From Candidatus Competibacteraceae bacterium (GTDB taxonomy: Bacteria; Pseudomonadota; Gammaproteobacteria; Competibacterales; Competibacteraceae), in assembly GCA_003989075.1 (NCBI GenBank), contig RXIX01000007.1, forward strand, positions 1 through 58,768: a stretch of 58,768 nt of DNA, read 5' to 3'. Made by a program: the position numbers and the translations under genes. The notes under the pieces are model-generated. The model ran no database searches. It was given only the letters and a program-made list of their open reading frames with translations, and had not been told where the DNA came from. Positions 44,853 to 53,200 of the stretch are shown one piece after another; position 1 is the stretch's first letter; every line of letters starts with the position of its first letter.

Positions 44853-45144
44853 TCCAGCCGGTCACCGGCCTGCTGCTGATTGCGCCCTAGCGGGTATCCG
44901 CACCCGGCCCCGGGACTTCCAGCCTCCCTTAATCTTTCACCGTACAAAAAAACGCGCAACCAAACCGGACGAGGCCCATGCACACCATTTGTCGCACCCT
45001 GTTCCTCACCGCCCTGCTGTTCCTGGGACTGCTCAGCCAGGCTTATGCCGACCCGCGCAGCCCGACGTCCTGCACGATTGCCAGTAACGCCATCACGCTT
45101 GACGGCGGCACCCTGTATTACAGCGCCGCCGGCAACGGTCCACA
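44853..45144. repeat. right copy of the 292-bp direct repeat bounding the island
   Basis: Contains the last 12 codons and stop of the M23 gene (here without the rest of the gene), the spacer, and the first 56 codons of the intact alpha/beta hydrolase. Same length as the copy at 34038-34329, about 92% identical by eye. Divergence includes silent and replacement changes in the signal-peptide codons. Confidence 0.93.
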
Positions 45145-45895
45145 GGTGTTATTGCTGCATGGCCTGTTCGCACAGAAGGAACAATGGAACGAGATGCTCT
45201 GCCGGCTCGCTGCCGCCGGTTACACAGCGCTGGCGCCGGATCTGCCCGGCTATGGCAAGAGCGTCGATTTTCCCTTGGGCGATTACGCACTGGAACAGCA
45301 GGTTCTGCGTCTGCGCCAATTCCTGGACGCGCTCGGCACGGCCCGGATTGATCTGGCGGGTAATTCGATGGGTGGCGCGATTGCCGCGCTTTACGCACAG
45401 CGCTATCCGCAGCAGGTGCGCACGCTGGCCTTCATTGGCTCGCCCCTGGGCGCTACGGACTGGAGTTTGCAGGTCAAGGAGGCGATTTATCAGGGCATCA
45501 ATCCGTTCATTCCGATTGATCATGCCCAGCTTGATTTGGAACTGCGCCTGCTGTTTGTCAGTCCGCCGAACGTCCCGGATACCGTCAAGGACGCCCTGAT
45601 CAGGGATTATGTCGAACGCAACCGCCACTATCAGCAGGTCTGGGATATCGTCAATCTTTACGACACCCTGCTCGCCGTGCCACTGCGTCTGCGCCTGCCG
45701 ACGCTGATTCTCTGGGGACAGAAGGATGCCATTTTTGCCGTTCAGGGTGCCGAGCGGCTGCGCGCCCGCCTGCCGCGCAGCACCCTGGTGCGCCTGCCAA
45801 ACGCCGGTCATCTGCCGCATCTGGAAAATCCCGAGGAGACCGCGACAGTCTATCTCGGCTTCCTGAAAAGCTATTCCGGTTCCGGCTGGCGCTAG
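44978..45895 (+). CDS. exported alpha/beta hydrolase
   Basis: 305 residues with a signal peptide (FLTALLFLGLLSQAYA, cleavage probably after AYA). The oxyanion region is LLLHGLFAQ, the nucleophile S130 in AGNSMGG, the acid in LILWGQKDAIF, and the histidine in LPNAGHLPHLENPE. It belongs to the large abhydrolase_1 family (esterase/lipase/haloperoxidase-like); the substrate cannot be predicted. Its 5' 167 bases are duplicated at 34163. Before the island arrived it would have followed the M23 peptidase gene by 87 bases. Confidence 0.9.
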   Translation: MHTICRTLFLTALLFLGLLSQAYADPRSPTSCTIASNAITLDGGTLYYSAAGNGPQVLLLHGLFAQKEQWNEMLCRLAAAGYTALAPDLPGYGKSVDFPLGDYALEQQVLRLRQFLDALGTARIDLAGNSMGGAIAALYAQRYPQQVRTLAFIGSPLGATDWSLQVKEAIYQGINPFIPIDHAQLDLELRLLFVSPPNVPDTVKDALIRDYVERNRHYQQVWDIVNLYDTLLAVPLRLRLPTLILWGQKDAIFAVQGAERLRARLPRSTLVRLPNAGHLPHLENPEETATVYLGFLKSYSGSGWR

Positions 45896-45908
45896 TCGGC
45901 GACGACGA

Positions 45909-46856
45909 TCAGCCCGGCAGCGGTTGCGGCGGCAATTCGCTGCTCGGGTCCTGATGAATCAGGATATCGGCATTCGGATAGACGCTCATCAGCGCCGCTT
46001 CCACTTCATCGGCCACCCGGTGCGCCTCGACCAGCGGCATCTGATCATCCAGCATCAGGTGCAACTGAATGAAATAGGTCTGTCCGGAACGCCGGGTACG
46101 CACATCGTGCACACCGCGCACCAGATCATGACTGCGCACGATCTCGCGAATCCGCGCATGCACCTCGGGTGGCAATTCGCGATCCATCAGCAACTGAATC
46201 GACTCGTAACCGATATGCCCAGCGCTGTACAGGATGTACACGGCAATGCCGATGGCGAACAGCGGATCGACCATTGGCCAGCCGAGCATCGCCAGACCCA
46301 GCGCTACGATGGTAGCGCCATTGGTCAGCAGGTCGGTGGCATAGTGCAGGGCGTCGGCGCGAATGGCGGTCGACTGGGTGCGGCGAATCACATGGTGCTG
46401 AAACAGCAGCAGCAGCGCGGTCGCCAGAATCGAAAACAGCAGTACGCCCACCCCGATCAGCGCATCATTCAGCGGCTGGGGATGCAGCAGGCGATCAACG
46501 GCATGCAGAATCAGGAACAGCGCTGATCCGGCGATGAACGCCGCCTGCACCAGGCCCGCCAGCGGTTCGGCCTTGCCATGACCAAAACGGTGCTCGCGAT
46601 CCGGCGGCTGCAGCGAGTAATGCACGGCCAGCAGGTTAATGATCGAGGCCGCAACATCCATCATCGAATCGATCAGTGAAGCCAGTACGCTGACCGAACC
46701 GGTCAACAGCGCCGCCACCAGCTTGCCGGCAATCAACAGCAGAGCGGTGCCCACCGAGGCATAGGTCGCCAGCCGCAGCAGGCGGCCGGCCTGATCCGAC
46801 GACAGCAGGTTTGCCGAAGAAGAGTTTTGCGCAGTTTGCGCAGAGAGATCAGTCAT
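45909..46856 (-). CDS. cation diffusion facilitator (FieF/ZitB-like metal exporter)
   Basis: 315 residues, six membrane helices. The metal site in TM2 is SLIDSMMD (DxxxD), TM5 carries HYATDLLTN (HxxxD), and HRFGHGKAEPLAG follows TM2 as in FieF. The C-terminal cytoplasmic domain contains VRGVHDVRTRRSGQTYFIQLHL and LIHQDP. It exports divalent cations (zinc, iron, cadmium or manganese) in exchange for protons. The DxxxD/HxxxD pattern is of the FieF type; the exact metal is not decidable. Convergent with the hydrolase and divergent from ptsP. Confidence 0.92.
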   Translation of the reverse strand: MTDLSAQTAQNSSSANLLSSDQAGRLLRLATYASVGTALLLIAGKLVAALLTGSVSVLASLIDSMMDVAASIINLLAVHYSLQPPDREHRFGHGKAEPLAGLVQAAFIAGSALFLILHAVDRLLHPQPLNDALIGVGVLLFSILATALLLLFQHHVIRRTQSTAIRADALHYATDLLTNGATIVALGLAMLGWPMVDPLFAIGIAVYILYSAGHIGYESIQLLMDRELPPEVHARIREIVRSHDLVRGVHDVRTRRSGQTYFIQLHLMLDDQMPLVEAHRVADEVEAALMSVYPNADILIHQDPSSELPPQPLPG

Positions 46857-47034
46857 GAGGTGTTATCCGTCGCAAGTACACGCTGCGGAGGAGTGATCAG
46901 GAAAGAAGGTTTGGAAAGAAGTCTAGTTTATCCAAGTTTCCTGGATCGCTGGTGAAACTTTGGCCTGGATTGTGCACCTTAACTGTGCAGAACCCCAACC
47001 GCCGCAGCGCCGCGGTTTCAGGAGGTCCATCACT

Positions 47035-49413
47035 ATGCATCCAGGCCTCGCCGCACCCACGCTCGCGCTATCCCCGCCCCTGCTGGTGATGGCCTATGCC
47101 GCGTTGCGTATTCTTTCCCGCCGCAAGGAAGACCGCCGCATGCTCGAAACCCTGCGCCGCATCGTTCAGGATGTCAGCGCCGCGCCCGATCTGCCCAGTG
47201 CGCTGGCACTCACCGTTAACCGCATCCGTGATGCCATGGGCGTTGCCGCCTGCACCGTCTACCTGAGTGATGAGGACAACCGCGAACATGTGCTGATGGC
47301 CACCGCCGGCCTGAATCCACAGGCCACAGGTCAGGTGCGGCTGCCGCGCCACATCGGTCTGGTGGGCCTGGTCGCCACGCGCCAGGAGCCGATCAACCTT
47401 GAGGATGCGCCGCGCCATCCGCGCTTCCACCCGGTCGATACTGTCGGCGAAGATGACTACCACGCGTTTCTCGGCGCGCCGCTGATTCAGTATCGACGGG
47501 TGCTGGGCGTGCTGCTGGTTCAGGATCGTGCCGTACGCCACTTTCAGGCGCATGAGGTCGATTTTCTGGTCACCCTGGCCGCGCACTTGGCCGGCATTCT
47601 CAATCACGCCCTGCTCAGCGGCGCCACGCAGGCCCTGCTCAACCCGCTGCGCGACAGTCGCTATACCCTGCAAGGTGTCGCCGGCGCACCGGGCGTGGCT
47701 ATCGGGACGGTCACCATTCCGCATCTGCTGGCCGATCTGGACGATGTGCCGGACCGTCCCGCCACCGATCCGCACGCTGAAGCCGCGGCCTTTCGCGCCG
47801 CCATCGCTACGGTCGAGGAGGAACTGCGCCGCGCCAGTGAACGCCTGGCGCCACTGCTGCCGCCGACCGAGCAGGCGCTGTTCACCGTCTACCGAATGCT
47901 GCTGAGCAGCGACAGCCTGCTCTCTGAAACGCTGGCCGGCATCAGGGCCGGTCACTGGGCGCCAGCGGCCTGGCGCGACGCGGTGCTGTCGCGGGCGCGG
48001 CTGCTGGAACAGGCCGAGGATCCCTATCTGAGCACCCGCGCCGAGGATATCCGCGATCTGGGGCGGCGGGTTTTGAACCAGTTGCGCGAACGGCCCGTGG
48101 ACAGACCGCTGGCACCCGCGACCCGCCATGTGCTGGTCGCCGAGGAGATGAGCGTTGCCCATCTGGCAGCAGTGCCACCGGAACGGCTTGCCGGCATTGT
48201 CTGCCTGCGCGGCTCGGCCCTGTCGCATGTTGCCCTGCTGGCGCGGGCCATGGGCGTGCCGGCGGTGATGGGTCTGGGTGACCGGCCACTCGGGCGTTTT
48301 GAAGGCTGCGAGATCATCGTCGATGGTGATCAGGGGCGGGTGCATCTCAATCCCGATGCCACACTGCGCGCTGAATACCAGCACTTGATCAGCGCCGCGG
48401 CGGAGCTGGCAGCGGAACTGGCGACGCTGCGCGATCTGCCGGCAACCACCCAGGATGGCCATCATATACCGCTCTATGCCAAGGCTGGCCTGCTTAGCGA
48501 CATCGCCACCGCTCAGGCCAGTGGCGCCGAGGGGATTGGCCTGTATCGCACCGAATTTGCCTTCATGGTGCGCGAATCCTTCCCCAGCGAGGAGGAACAG
48601 GCGCAGATTTACCGCCAGTTGCTGGCGGCCTTTGCTCCCGCGCCGGTGGTGATGCGCACCCTGGATATCGGCGGCGACAAGAGCCTGCCCTACTTCAGCA
48701 TCGAGGAGAAAAATCCCTTTCTCGGCTGGCGCGGCATGCGCTTTACCCTGGATCATCCCGAGCTGTTCCTGACGCAACTGCGCGCCATGCTGCGCGCCAG
48801 CATCGGGTTGAATAATCTGCGCATCCTGTTCCCGATGATCACGACCGTCGAGGAGGTCGATGATGCGCTGACCCTGTTAGCGCGGGCGCAAGCTGAACTG
48901 CGTGAGGAAGGCCATGCGTTCAGCCGGCCCGAAATCGGGGTGATGATCGAAGTGCCGGCAGCGGCCTGGCAGGCGGGACAACTGGCGCGGCGGGTCGACT
49001 TTCTGTCGGTGGGCACCAACGACCTGACCCAGTATCTGCTGGCGGTGGATCGCGATAATGCCCGGGTCGCGGCGCTGTACGATAACCTGCACCCGGCGCT
49101 GCTCAAGACCATCGCCCACATCATCGCCGCCGGTCACGGCGCCGGCCGGCCGGTGAACCTGTGCGGGGAAATGGCCGCCGATCCAGGCGCGGCGGTGCTG
49201 CTGCTGGGCATGGGTGTAGATAGCCTGAGCGCCAGCGCGATCTGCGTGCCGCGGGTGCGCTGGGCGATTCGCAGTTTCAGCCTTACTGAAACCCAGGCCT
49301 TGGCTAAGCAGGCGCTGGCCCTGAACACCGGGCGTGCGGTGCGCGAGCTGCTCAATGCCGCCCTGCGGCAGGCCGGTCTGGGCGCTCTGGTGCGCGATCA
49401 CACCAGCGGCTGA
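47035..49413 (+). CDS. ptsP: PtsP, nitrogen-PTS enzyme I (GAF-containing PEP-protein phosphotransferase)
   Basis: First kinase of the nitrogen phosphotransferase system. A GAF domain (about residues 50-200, ACTVYLSDEDNREHVLMATAGL) is followed by the PEP-utiliser N-terminal domain, the phosphohistidine segment LRGSALSHVALLARAMGVPAV, and the PEP-binding barrel with GIGLYRTEFAF, MIEVPAAAW, GTNDLTQYLLAVDR and NLCGEMAADP. The ATG at 47035 has AGGAGG 8 bases upstream and gives 792 aa with an unusual hydrophobic N-terminus. The in-frame ATG at 47140 (MLETLRRIVQDV) gives the canonical 757 aa and also has an AAGGAAG. rppH, usually upstream, is absent. Confidence 0.93.
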   Translation: MHPGLAAPTLALSPPLLVMAYAALRILSRRKEDRRMLETLRRIVQDVSAAPDLPSALALTVNRIRDAMGVAACTVYLSDEDNREHVLMATAGLNPQATGQVRLPRHIGLVGLVATRQEPINLEDAPRHPRFHPVDTVGEDDYHAFLGAPLIQYRRVLGVLLVQDRAVRHFQAHEVDFLVTLAAHLAGILNHALLSGATQALLNPLRDSRYTLQGVAGAPGVAIGTVTIPHLLADLDDVPDRPATDPHAEAAAFRAAIATVEEELRRASERLAPLLPPTEQALFTVYRMLLSSDSLLSETLAGIRAGHWAPAAWRDAVLSRARLLEQAEDPYLSTRAEDIRDLGRRVLNQLRERPVDRPLAPATRHVLVAEEMSVAHLAAVPPERLAGIVCLRGSALSHVALLARAMGVPAVMGLGDRPLGRFEGCEIIVDGDQGRVHLNPDATLRAEYQHLISAAAELAAELATLRDLPATTQDGHHIPLYAKAGLLSDIATAQASGAEGIGLYRTEFAFMVRESFPSEEEQAQIYRQLLAAFAPAPVVMRTLDIGGDKSLPYFSIEEKNPFLGWRGMRFTLDHPELFLTQLRAMLRASIGLNNLRILFPMITTVEEVDDALTLLARAQAELREEGHAFSRPEIGVMIEVPAAAWQAGQLARRVDFLSVGTNDLTQYLLAVDRDNARVAALYDNLHPALLKTIAHIIAAGHGAGRPVNLCGEMAADPGAAVLLLGMGVDSLSASAICVPRVRWAIRSFSLTETQALAKQALALNTGRAVRELLNAALRQAGLGALVRDHTSG

Positions 49414-49437
49414 TGGAACAAACCACGCCGGCCATCC

Positions 49438-49479
49438 ACGAAAAAACCGATGCGGCCATAGTCCGCACCGGTTTTTTTA
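49438..49479 (+). terminator. rho-independent terminator of ptsP
   Basis: AAAAAACCG-a-TGCGG (49441-49455) pairs with CCGCA-CCGGTTTTTTT (49463-49478), giving a long stem with a 7-base loop and a T7 tract. The A-rich 5' side makes it usable in both directions. Confidence 0.85.
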
Positions 49480-49484
49480 ATGCA

Positions 49485-49595
49485 GGACTTTCGCTTACCT
49501 GACTTTTTCCGTCATACCCGCGAAAGCGGGTATCCATTCTTTTCAACAAGCTACTGGATTCCCGCATACGCGGGAATGACGAAAAGCGAAAGTCC
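49485..49595. repeat. 111-bp palindromic (MITE/REP-like) element
   Basis: Outer arms GGACTTTCGCT (49485-49495) and AGCGAAAGTCC (49585-49595) are perfect inverted repeats. Inside are two hairpins, CCCGC-GAAA-GCGGG and CCCGC-ATAC-GCGGG, flanked by CGTCAT/ATGACG and ATCCA/TGGAT, so the whole unit is symmetric. The GTCAT.CCCGCG..GCGGG.ATCCA core is a widespread dispersed repeat type. It lies between the convergent ptsP and hsp20 genes. Confidence 0.8.
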
Positions 49596-49647
49596 CGTAA
49601 TGTTTGCGCGCCGGGGCCGCGTCAACCGTGTCCCGGCGCCGGTTCGC

Positions 49648-50088
49648 TCAGCTTTCGATGCTGATCCGCCGCGGTTGCGCCGCTACGCTCTTGGGCACAA
49701 GAACTTCCAGAACGCCATCCTTGCACTTGGCCGATACCTTCTCGGCATCAACCGCCTCCGGCAAGGCAAAACGGCGCAGGAAGCTGCCGCGCACCCGCTC
49801 AACGCGGCGATATTTCTCGGTTTCCTCATGGGTCTCGGTGGAGCGCTGGCCCTTCAGGGTCAACACGCCATTCTCCAGGGTGATATCAATATCCTTGGCC
49901 TCGACCCCCGGCAGATCGGCATGGATTACGAAGCGGCTGGGTTCTTCCTTGATGTCCACCGCCGGCGCCCAATCCGCCAGCAGTTGCCCGCTCTCATCTT
50001 CGCCAAGGCGGCCACTGTCCAGTAGCCGGTTTACCTCCCGCTGCAGTTGATTCAGCAGGTTAAACGGTTCATAGCGCATCAGTGTCAT
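49648..50088 (-). CDS. small heat-shock protein (Hsp20 / alpha-crystallin family)
   Basis: ATP-independent holdase; 146 residues. The N-terminal arm is LMRYEPFNLLNQLQREVNRLL, and the alpha-crystallin domain (about 40-130) has VDIKEEPSRFVIHADLPGVEAKDIDITLENGVLTLKGQR, FLRRFALPEAVDAEKV and KDGVLEVLVPK. The C-terminal IXI-type oligomerisation motif is ISI. GAGGAG lies 8 bases before the ATG at 50088. A strong sigma-32 promoter precedes it, tying it to the rpoH in this window. Confidence 0.95.
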   Translation of the reverse strand: MTLMRYEPFNLLNQLQREVNRLLDSGRLGEDESGQLLADWAPAVDIKEEPSRFVIHADLPGVEAKDIDITLENGVLTLKGQRSTETHEETEKYRRVERVRGSFLRRFALPEAVDAEKVSAKCKDGVLEVLVPKSVAAQPRRISIES

Positions 50089-50151
50089 GGCATGATCTCC
50101 TCATGTTTCCAGTTGCGGCATTCTCGGGAATGCCTCTTGCCTTTGCCGGTA

Positions 50152-50179
50152 AAATGGGGGCGAGACGATGATTTTCAAG
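50152..50179 (-). promoter_or_regulatory. sigma-32 heat-shock promoter of hsp20
   Basis: On the minus strand: -35 CTTGAAA (50173-50179), 13-base spacer, -10 CCCCATTT (50152-50159). This matches the RpoH consensus CTTGAAA-N11-16-CCCCATnT at every fixed position. The transcript leader then contains a perfect hairpin GGCATTC/GAATGCC (50117-50134) and the short palindrome CATGA-GGAGA-TCATG that places the ribosome-binding site in a loop. Confidence 0.88.
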
Positions 50180-50252
50180 AGTTCGCTCCCGCTTTTGCGC
50201 TAAGCTAGCCAGCGCTCCGCATCACCCCCCAGACCGCACCCGGAATGCTCCG

Positions 50253-53200
50253 ATGGCCGAATCCGCACTGTTTATCTGCCACGCTCCTGCCGATGCCGCC
50301 TTTGCCCGGGATTTGGGTCTGGCGCTGGAAACCAGTCGATTCAGCGTCTGGCGCGACACGCGCAATGCCCGCGGCGGCGACCGGCCGGTTTCCGAAGTGC
50401 GCTGGGCGATCGAACAGGCCCGGCAGGTACTGGTGGTGATCAGCCTGAACACCGGCGATTCGGCCTGGCTGCGCCGTGAAATCGAAATCGCCCAGGACAC
50501 CGAGCGCCGCCGGGCTGATCACTATCGGGTGATCCCTCTGCTGCTGCCCGGCGTCGACAGCAGCGTGCTTGCCCAGTGGTTCACGCCCCTGCCGCGCACC
50601 ACGCCGATCACGCTTGGCACCGATGGTCTGGGTGCGGCGCTGCCGGCGCTGCTCAAGGCGCTGGGCGGCATGCTGCCCGGCAGCGATCCGGAGCGCACCG
50701 CCACGCCACCGGCACATCTGGAACTGCACCTGGAAACCGCGCCGGCGGATGCGGCACAACCCTGGCGCCTGCGTGCCCAGTTTCAGCCAGTCGACCCTGC
50801 CGCCGCGCCCCTGACCAGCGAATGCCTGTTGGGTCCATTGTCATCACCGGCGCCGGAGATTGTGCACTGGTATCTGCACAGTCACCCACGTTGGCCCACC
50901 GATACGCTGCGCCAGTTCGCCCGTAACAGCGACACCCTGCTGGCGCACTGGGGTCAGCGCCTGCACCGGGCTACACTCGCAGCACCGCCGCTGCGTGACC
51001 TGGTCGCCGCCTGGCGTCAGGATGGCGCGGGACGGGAATGCAGCCTGAGCCTGCGCGCTGCCGTTGACGATCCGGCTGCTGCGCTGCTCGATCTGCCCTG
51101 GGAATTGCTCCACGATGGCAGTGCCTTCCTGCTGCAGAGCAAACAGCCAGTGCAAATTCAGCGCCGGCTGAGCGGTGGCGGCACAGGGGTGATGCCGGCA
51201 GCGGTCCCCCTGCGCATCCTGGCGATCAGCCCACGTCCGGACGCTGAACCGACCGGCCACCCCGATTACCGGCGCAGCGCACTGCCACTGCTGGATGCCG
51301 TCGACCGTCTCGGCGATCTGCTCGACCTGGAGGTGCTGAACCCGCCGACCCTGACGACGCTGGAACAATGCCTGAACGAGGCCTGGGCCAGCGGCCGACC
51401 GTTCAGTGTCCTGCACCTGGATGGCTATTGCCACGCCAGCACCAGCGAAGGCGCTACATTTGCCTTCGAATCCAGCTACGACCTGCACGCGCCGCTGTGC
51501 CGCGACGCGCATTTCGTGCCGTTCAGCGCCCTGGCGACGCTGCTGGCCACTTATCGCATTCGTCTGGTCAGTCTGGTCGCCGGGCAGGATGGCGCGGACG
51601 CAACGGCCCCCCATGCGCTGGCCGAACTGCTGCTGCGCGCTGGCATCGCCAGTGTCATGGTCCTGCATCCCGATACACCGGCACACACCCTGTCGCGCTT
51701 CTGGACGGCCTTCTGCGAGGAACTGCTGCGCGGCGCGCGCCTCAGCCAGGCCCTGTTCGCCGGGCAGCGCCGCCTGGCCGGGGACAGCTATCGCGCGCCT
51801 GGACTGGGTGGTGGTGGCGTACACCTGCTGGACTGGTTCGCCTTCCGCCTTTATCGCGGCGAGCATGACCCGCGCCTGCTGCTGCGCCCACCGCTGGAGC
51901 TGTGGCGGCGGCTGCAGGCGCGCCCACCTCTGACACCCCTGGCCAATCTGCCGGTGCCCGCCAACTGTTTTGGCCGCGGTCGTGAACTGCTGCTGATCGA
52001 GCGCCTGTTCGAGAATCAGGCCGCGGTTTTCCTGCGCGGTCCCGGCAGCATCGGCAAGACCACCACAGTAGCGGCGCTGGTCGACTGGCTGCGCCGCTGC
52101 GGCCGCTATCGCCATGTCGCCTGCGTGCGCGGCGGCGATATCAGCGAGGTACGCGCCCTGCTGGATACGCTGGGTCAGCAGTTGCTGCCCGAAGGCAACC
52201 GCTGGTCGGTCAGTCGCTATCCCACCCAGTGGCAGGCCCAGGAATACCTGCGGCAAACCCTGCGCGAGCAGCCGGTGCTGATCATCCTCGACCAGATGGA
52301 ACGCTGGCCCTCGGAGAATGATGAAGCCTTCGATCAGTTCTGGCGCGAGCTGCTGCATGCCCTGCCCGGCCTGCGTCTGCTGGGGATGGGCCGCTGCGGG
52401 CCGCCCTTCTTCGCCCAGCCCTGGCTGGAAACCATGCTGGCACCGCTCGATGAGGAAGATGCCCTGGCGCTGCTCAGTCAGGCCCTGATCAGCGCCGGCG
52501 AGATGCCACCGGCCGCCGACAGTGGCCGCAACACCGCTGAGCTGTTCCGCATTGCCACCCTGGCTGGTGGCTCTCCGGGTGCCCTGGTGCGCCTGGCCCA
52601 TGAAATCAGCGTCTCCGGCATTGCCGGTACGCTGGAACGGCTGCGGCCACTGCGCGCCGAGCTGCTGCGCATGCACGAGGATGATCCGCAGTGGCCTCAT
52701 TATCTGGGTCTGGAACTGGCGGTGCAGCGCCTGCCGCTCGACGACCGCCAGCAGTTGCCGATCCTGGCCTTTTTCCGCGAGGGCGCCAACCGCCTGGCCC
52801 TGGGCCGCGCCCTGGATCTGGATACCCAGGCGGTGCAGGCGCTGGGCGAGCGTCTGGTAACCCTGCAACTGGCCGAGGATCGCGGCCATGGCCACCTGTG
52901 GATCGACCCGGCGCTTTCCCAGCATCTGAGCAGCCACCTCAACGGCACGCAGCGCACCACCTGGCGGGCCCGCTGGCGCAGTGGCATGGAATATCTGCTG
53001 CAGATGCTCTACCAGCAGTATTTCAAGGACAACACCCGCACCCTGCGCCTGCTGCGCCTGGAACTAGGCAACCTGCTGGCACTGCTGCGCGATAGCCAGC
53101 ACCAGTCGGAACCGGAGCGCACCGCGCAACTGGCCTCCCGCCTGGAGCAGCTGTTCGCCAACCTCGGCACCCCGAAGGCACTGGCTGAAGTGACCGCCGC

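Noticed and set aside
47068-48777. 569-codon minus-strand frame opposite ptsP
   Set aside because: Antisense to conserved PtsP motifs, with biased composition and no initiation signal.
50844-52937. 697-codon minus-strand frame inside the TIR-STAND gene
   Set aside because: Shadow frame opposite well-conserved Walker motifs; Gln/Gly-rich with no recognisable domain.
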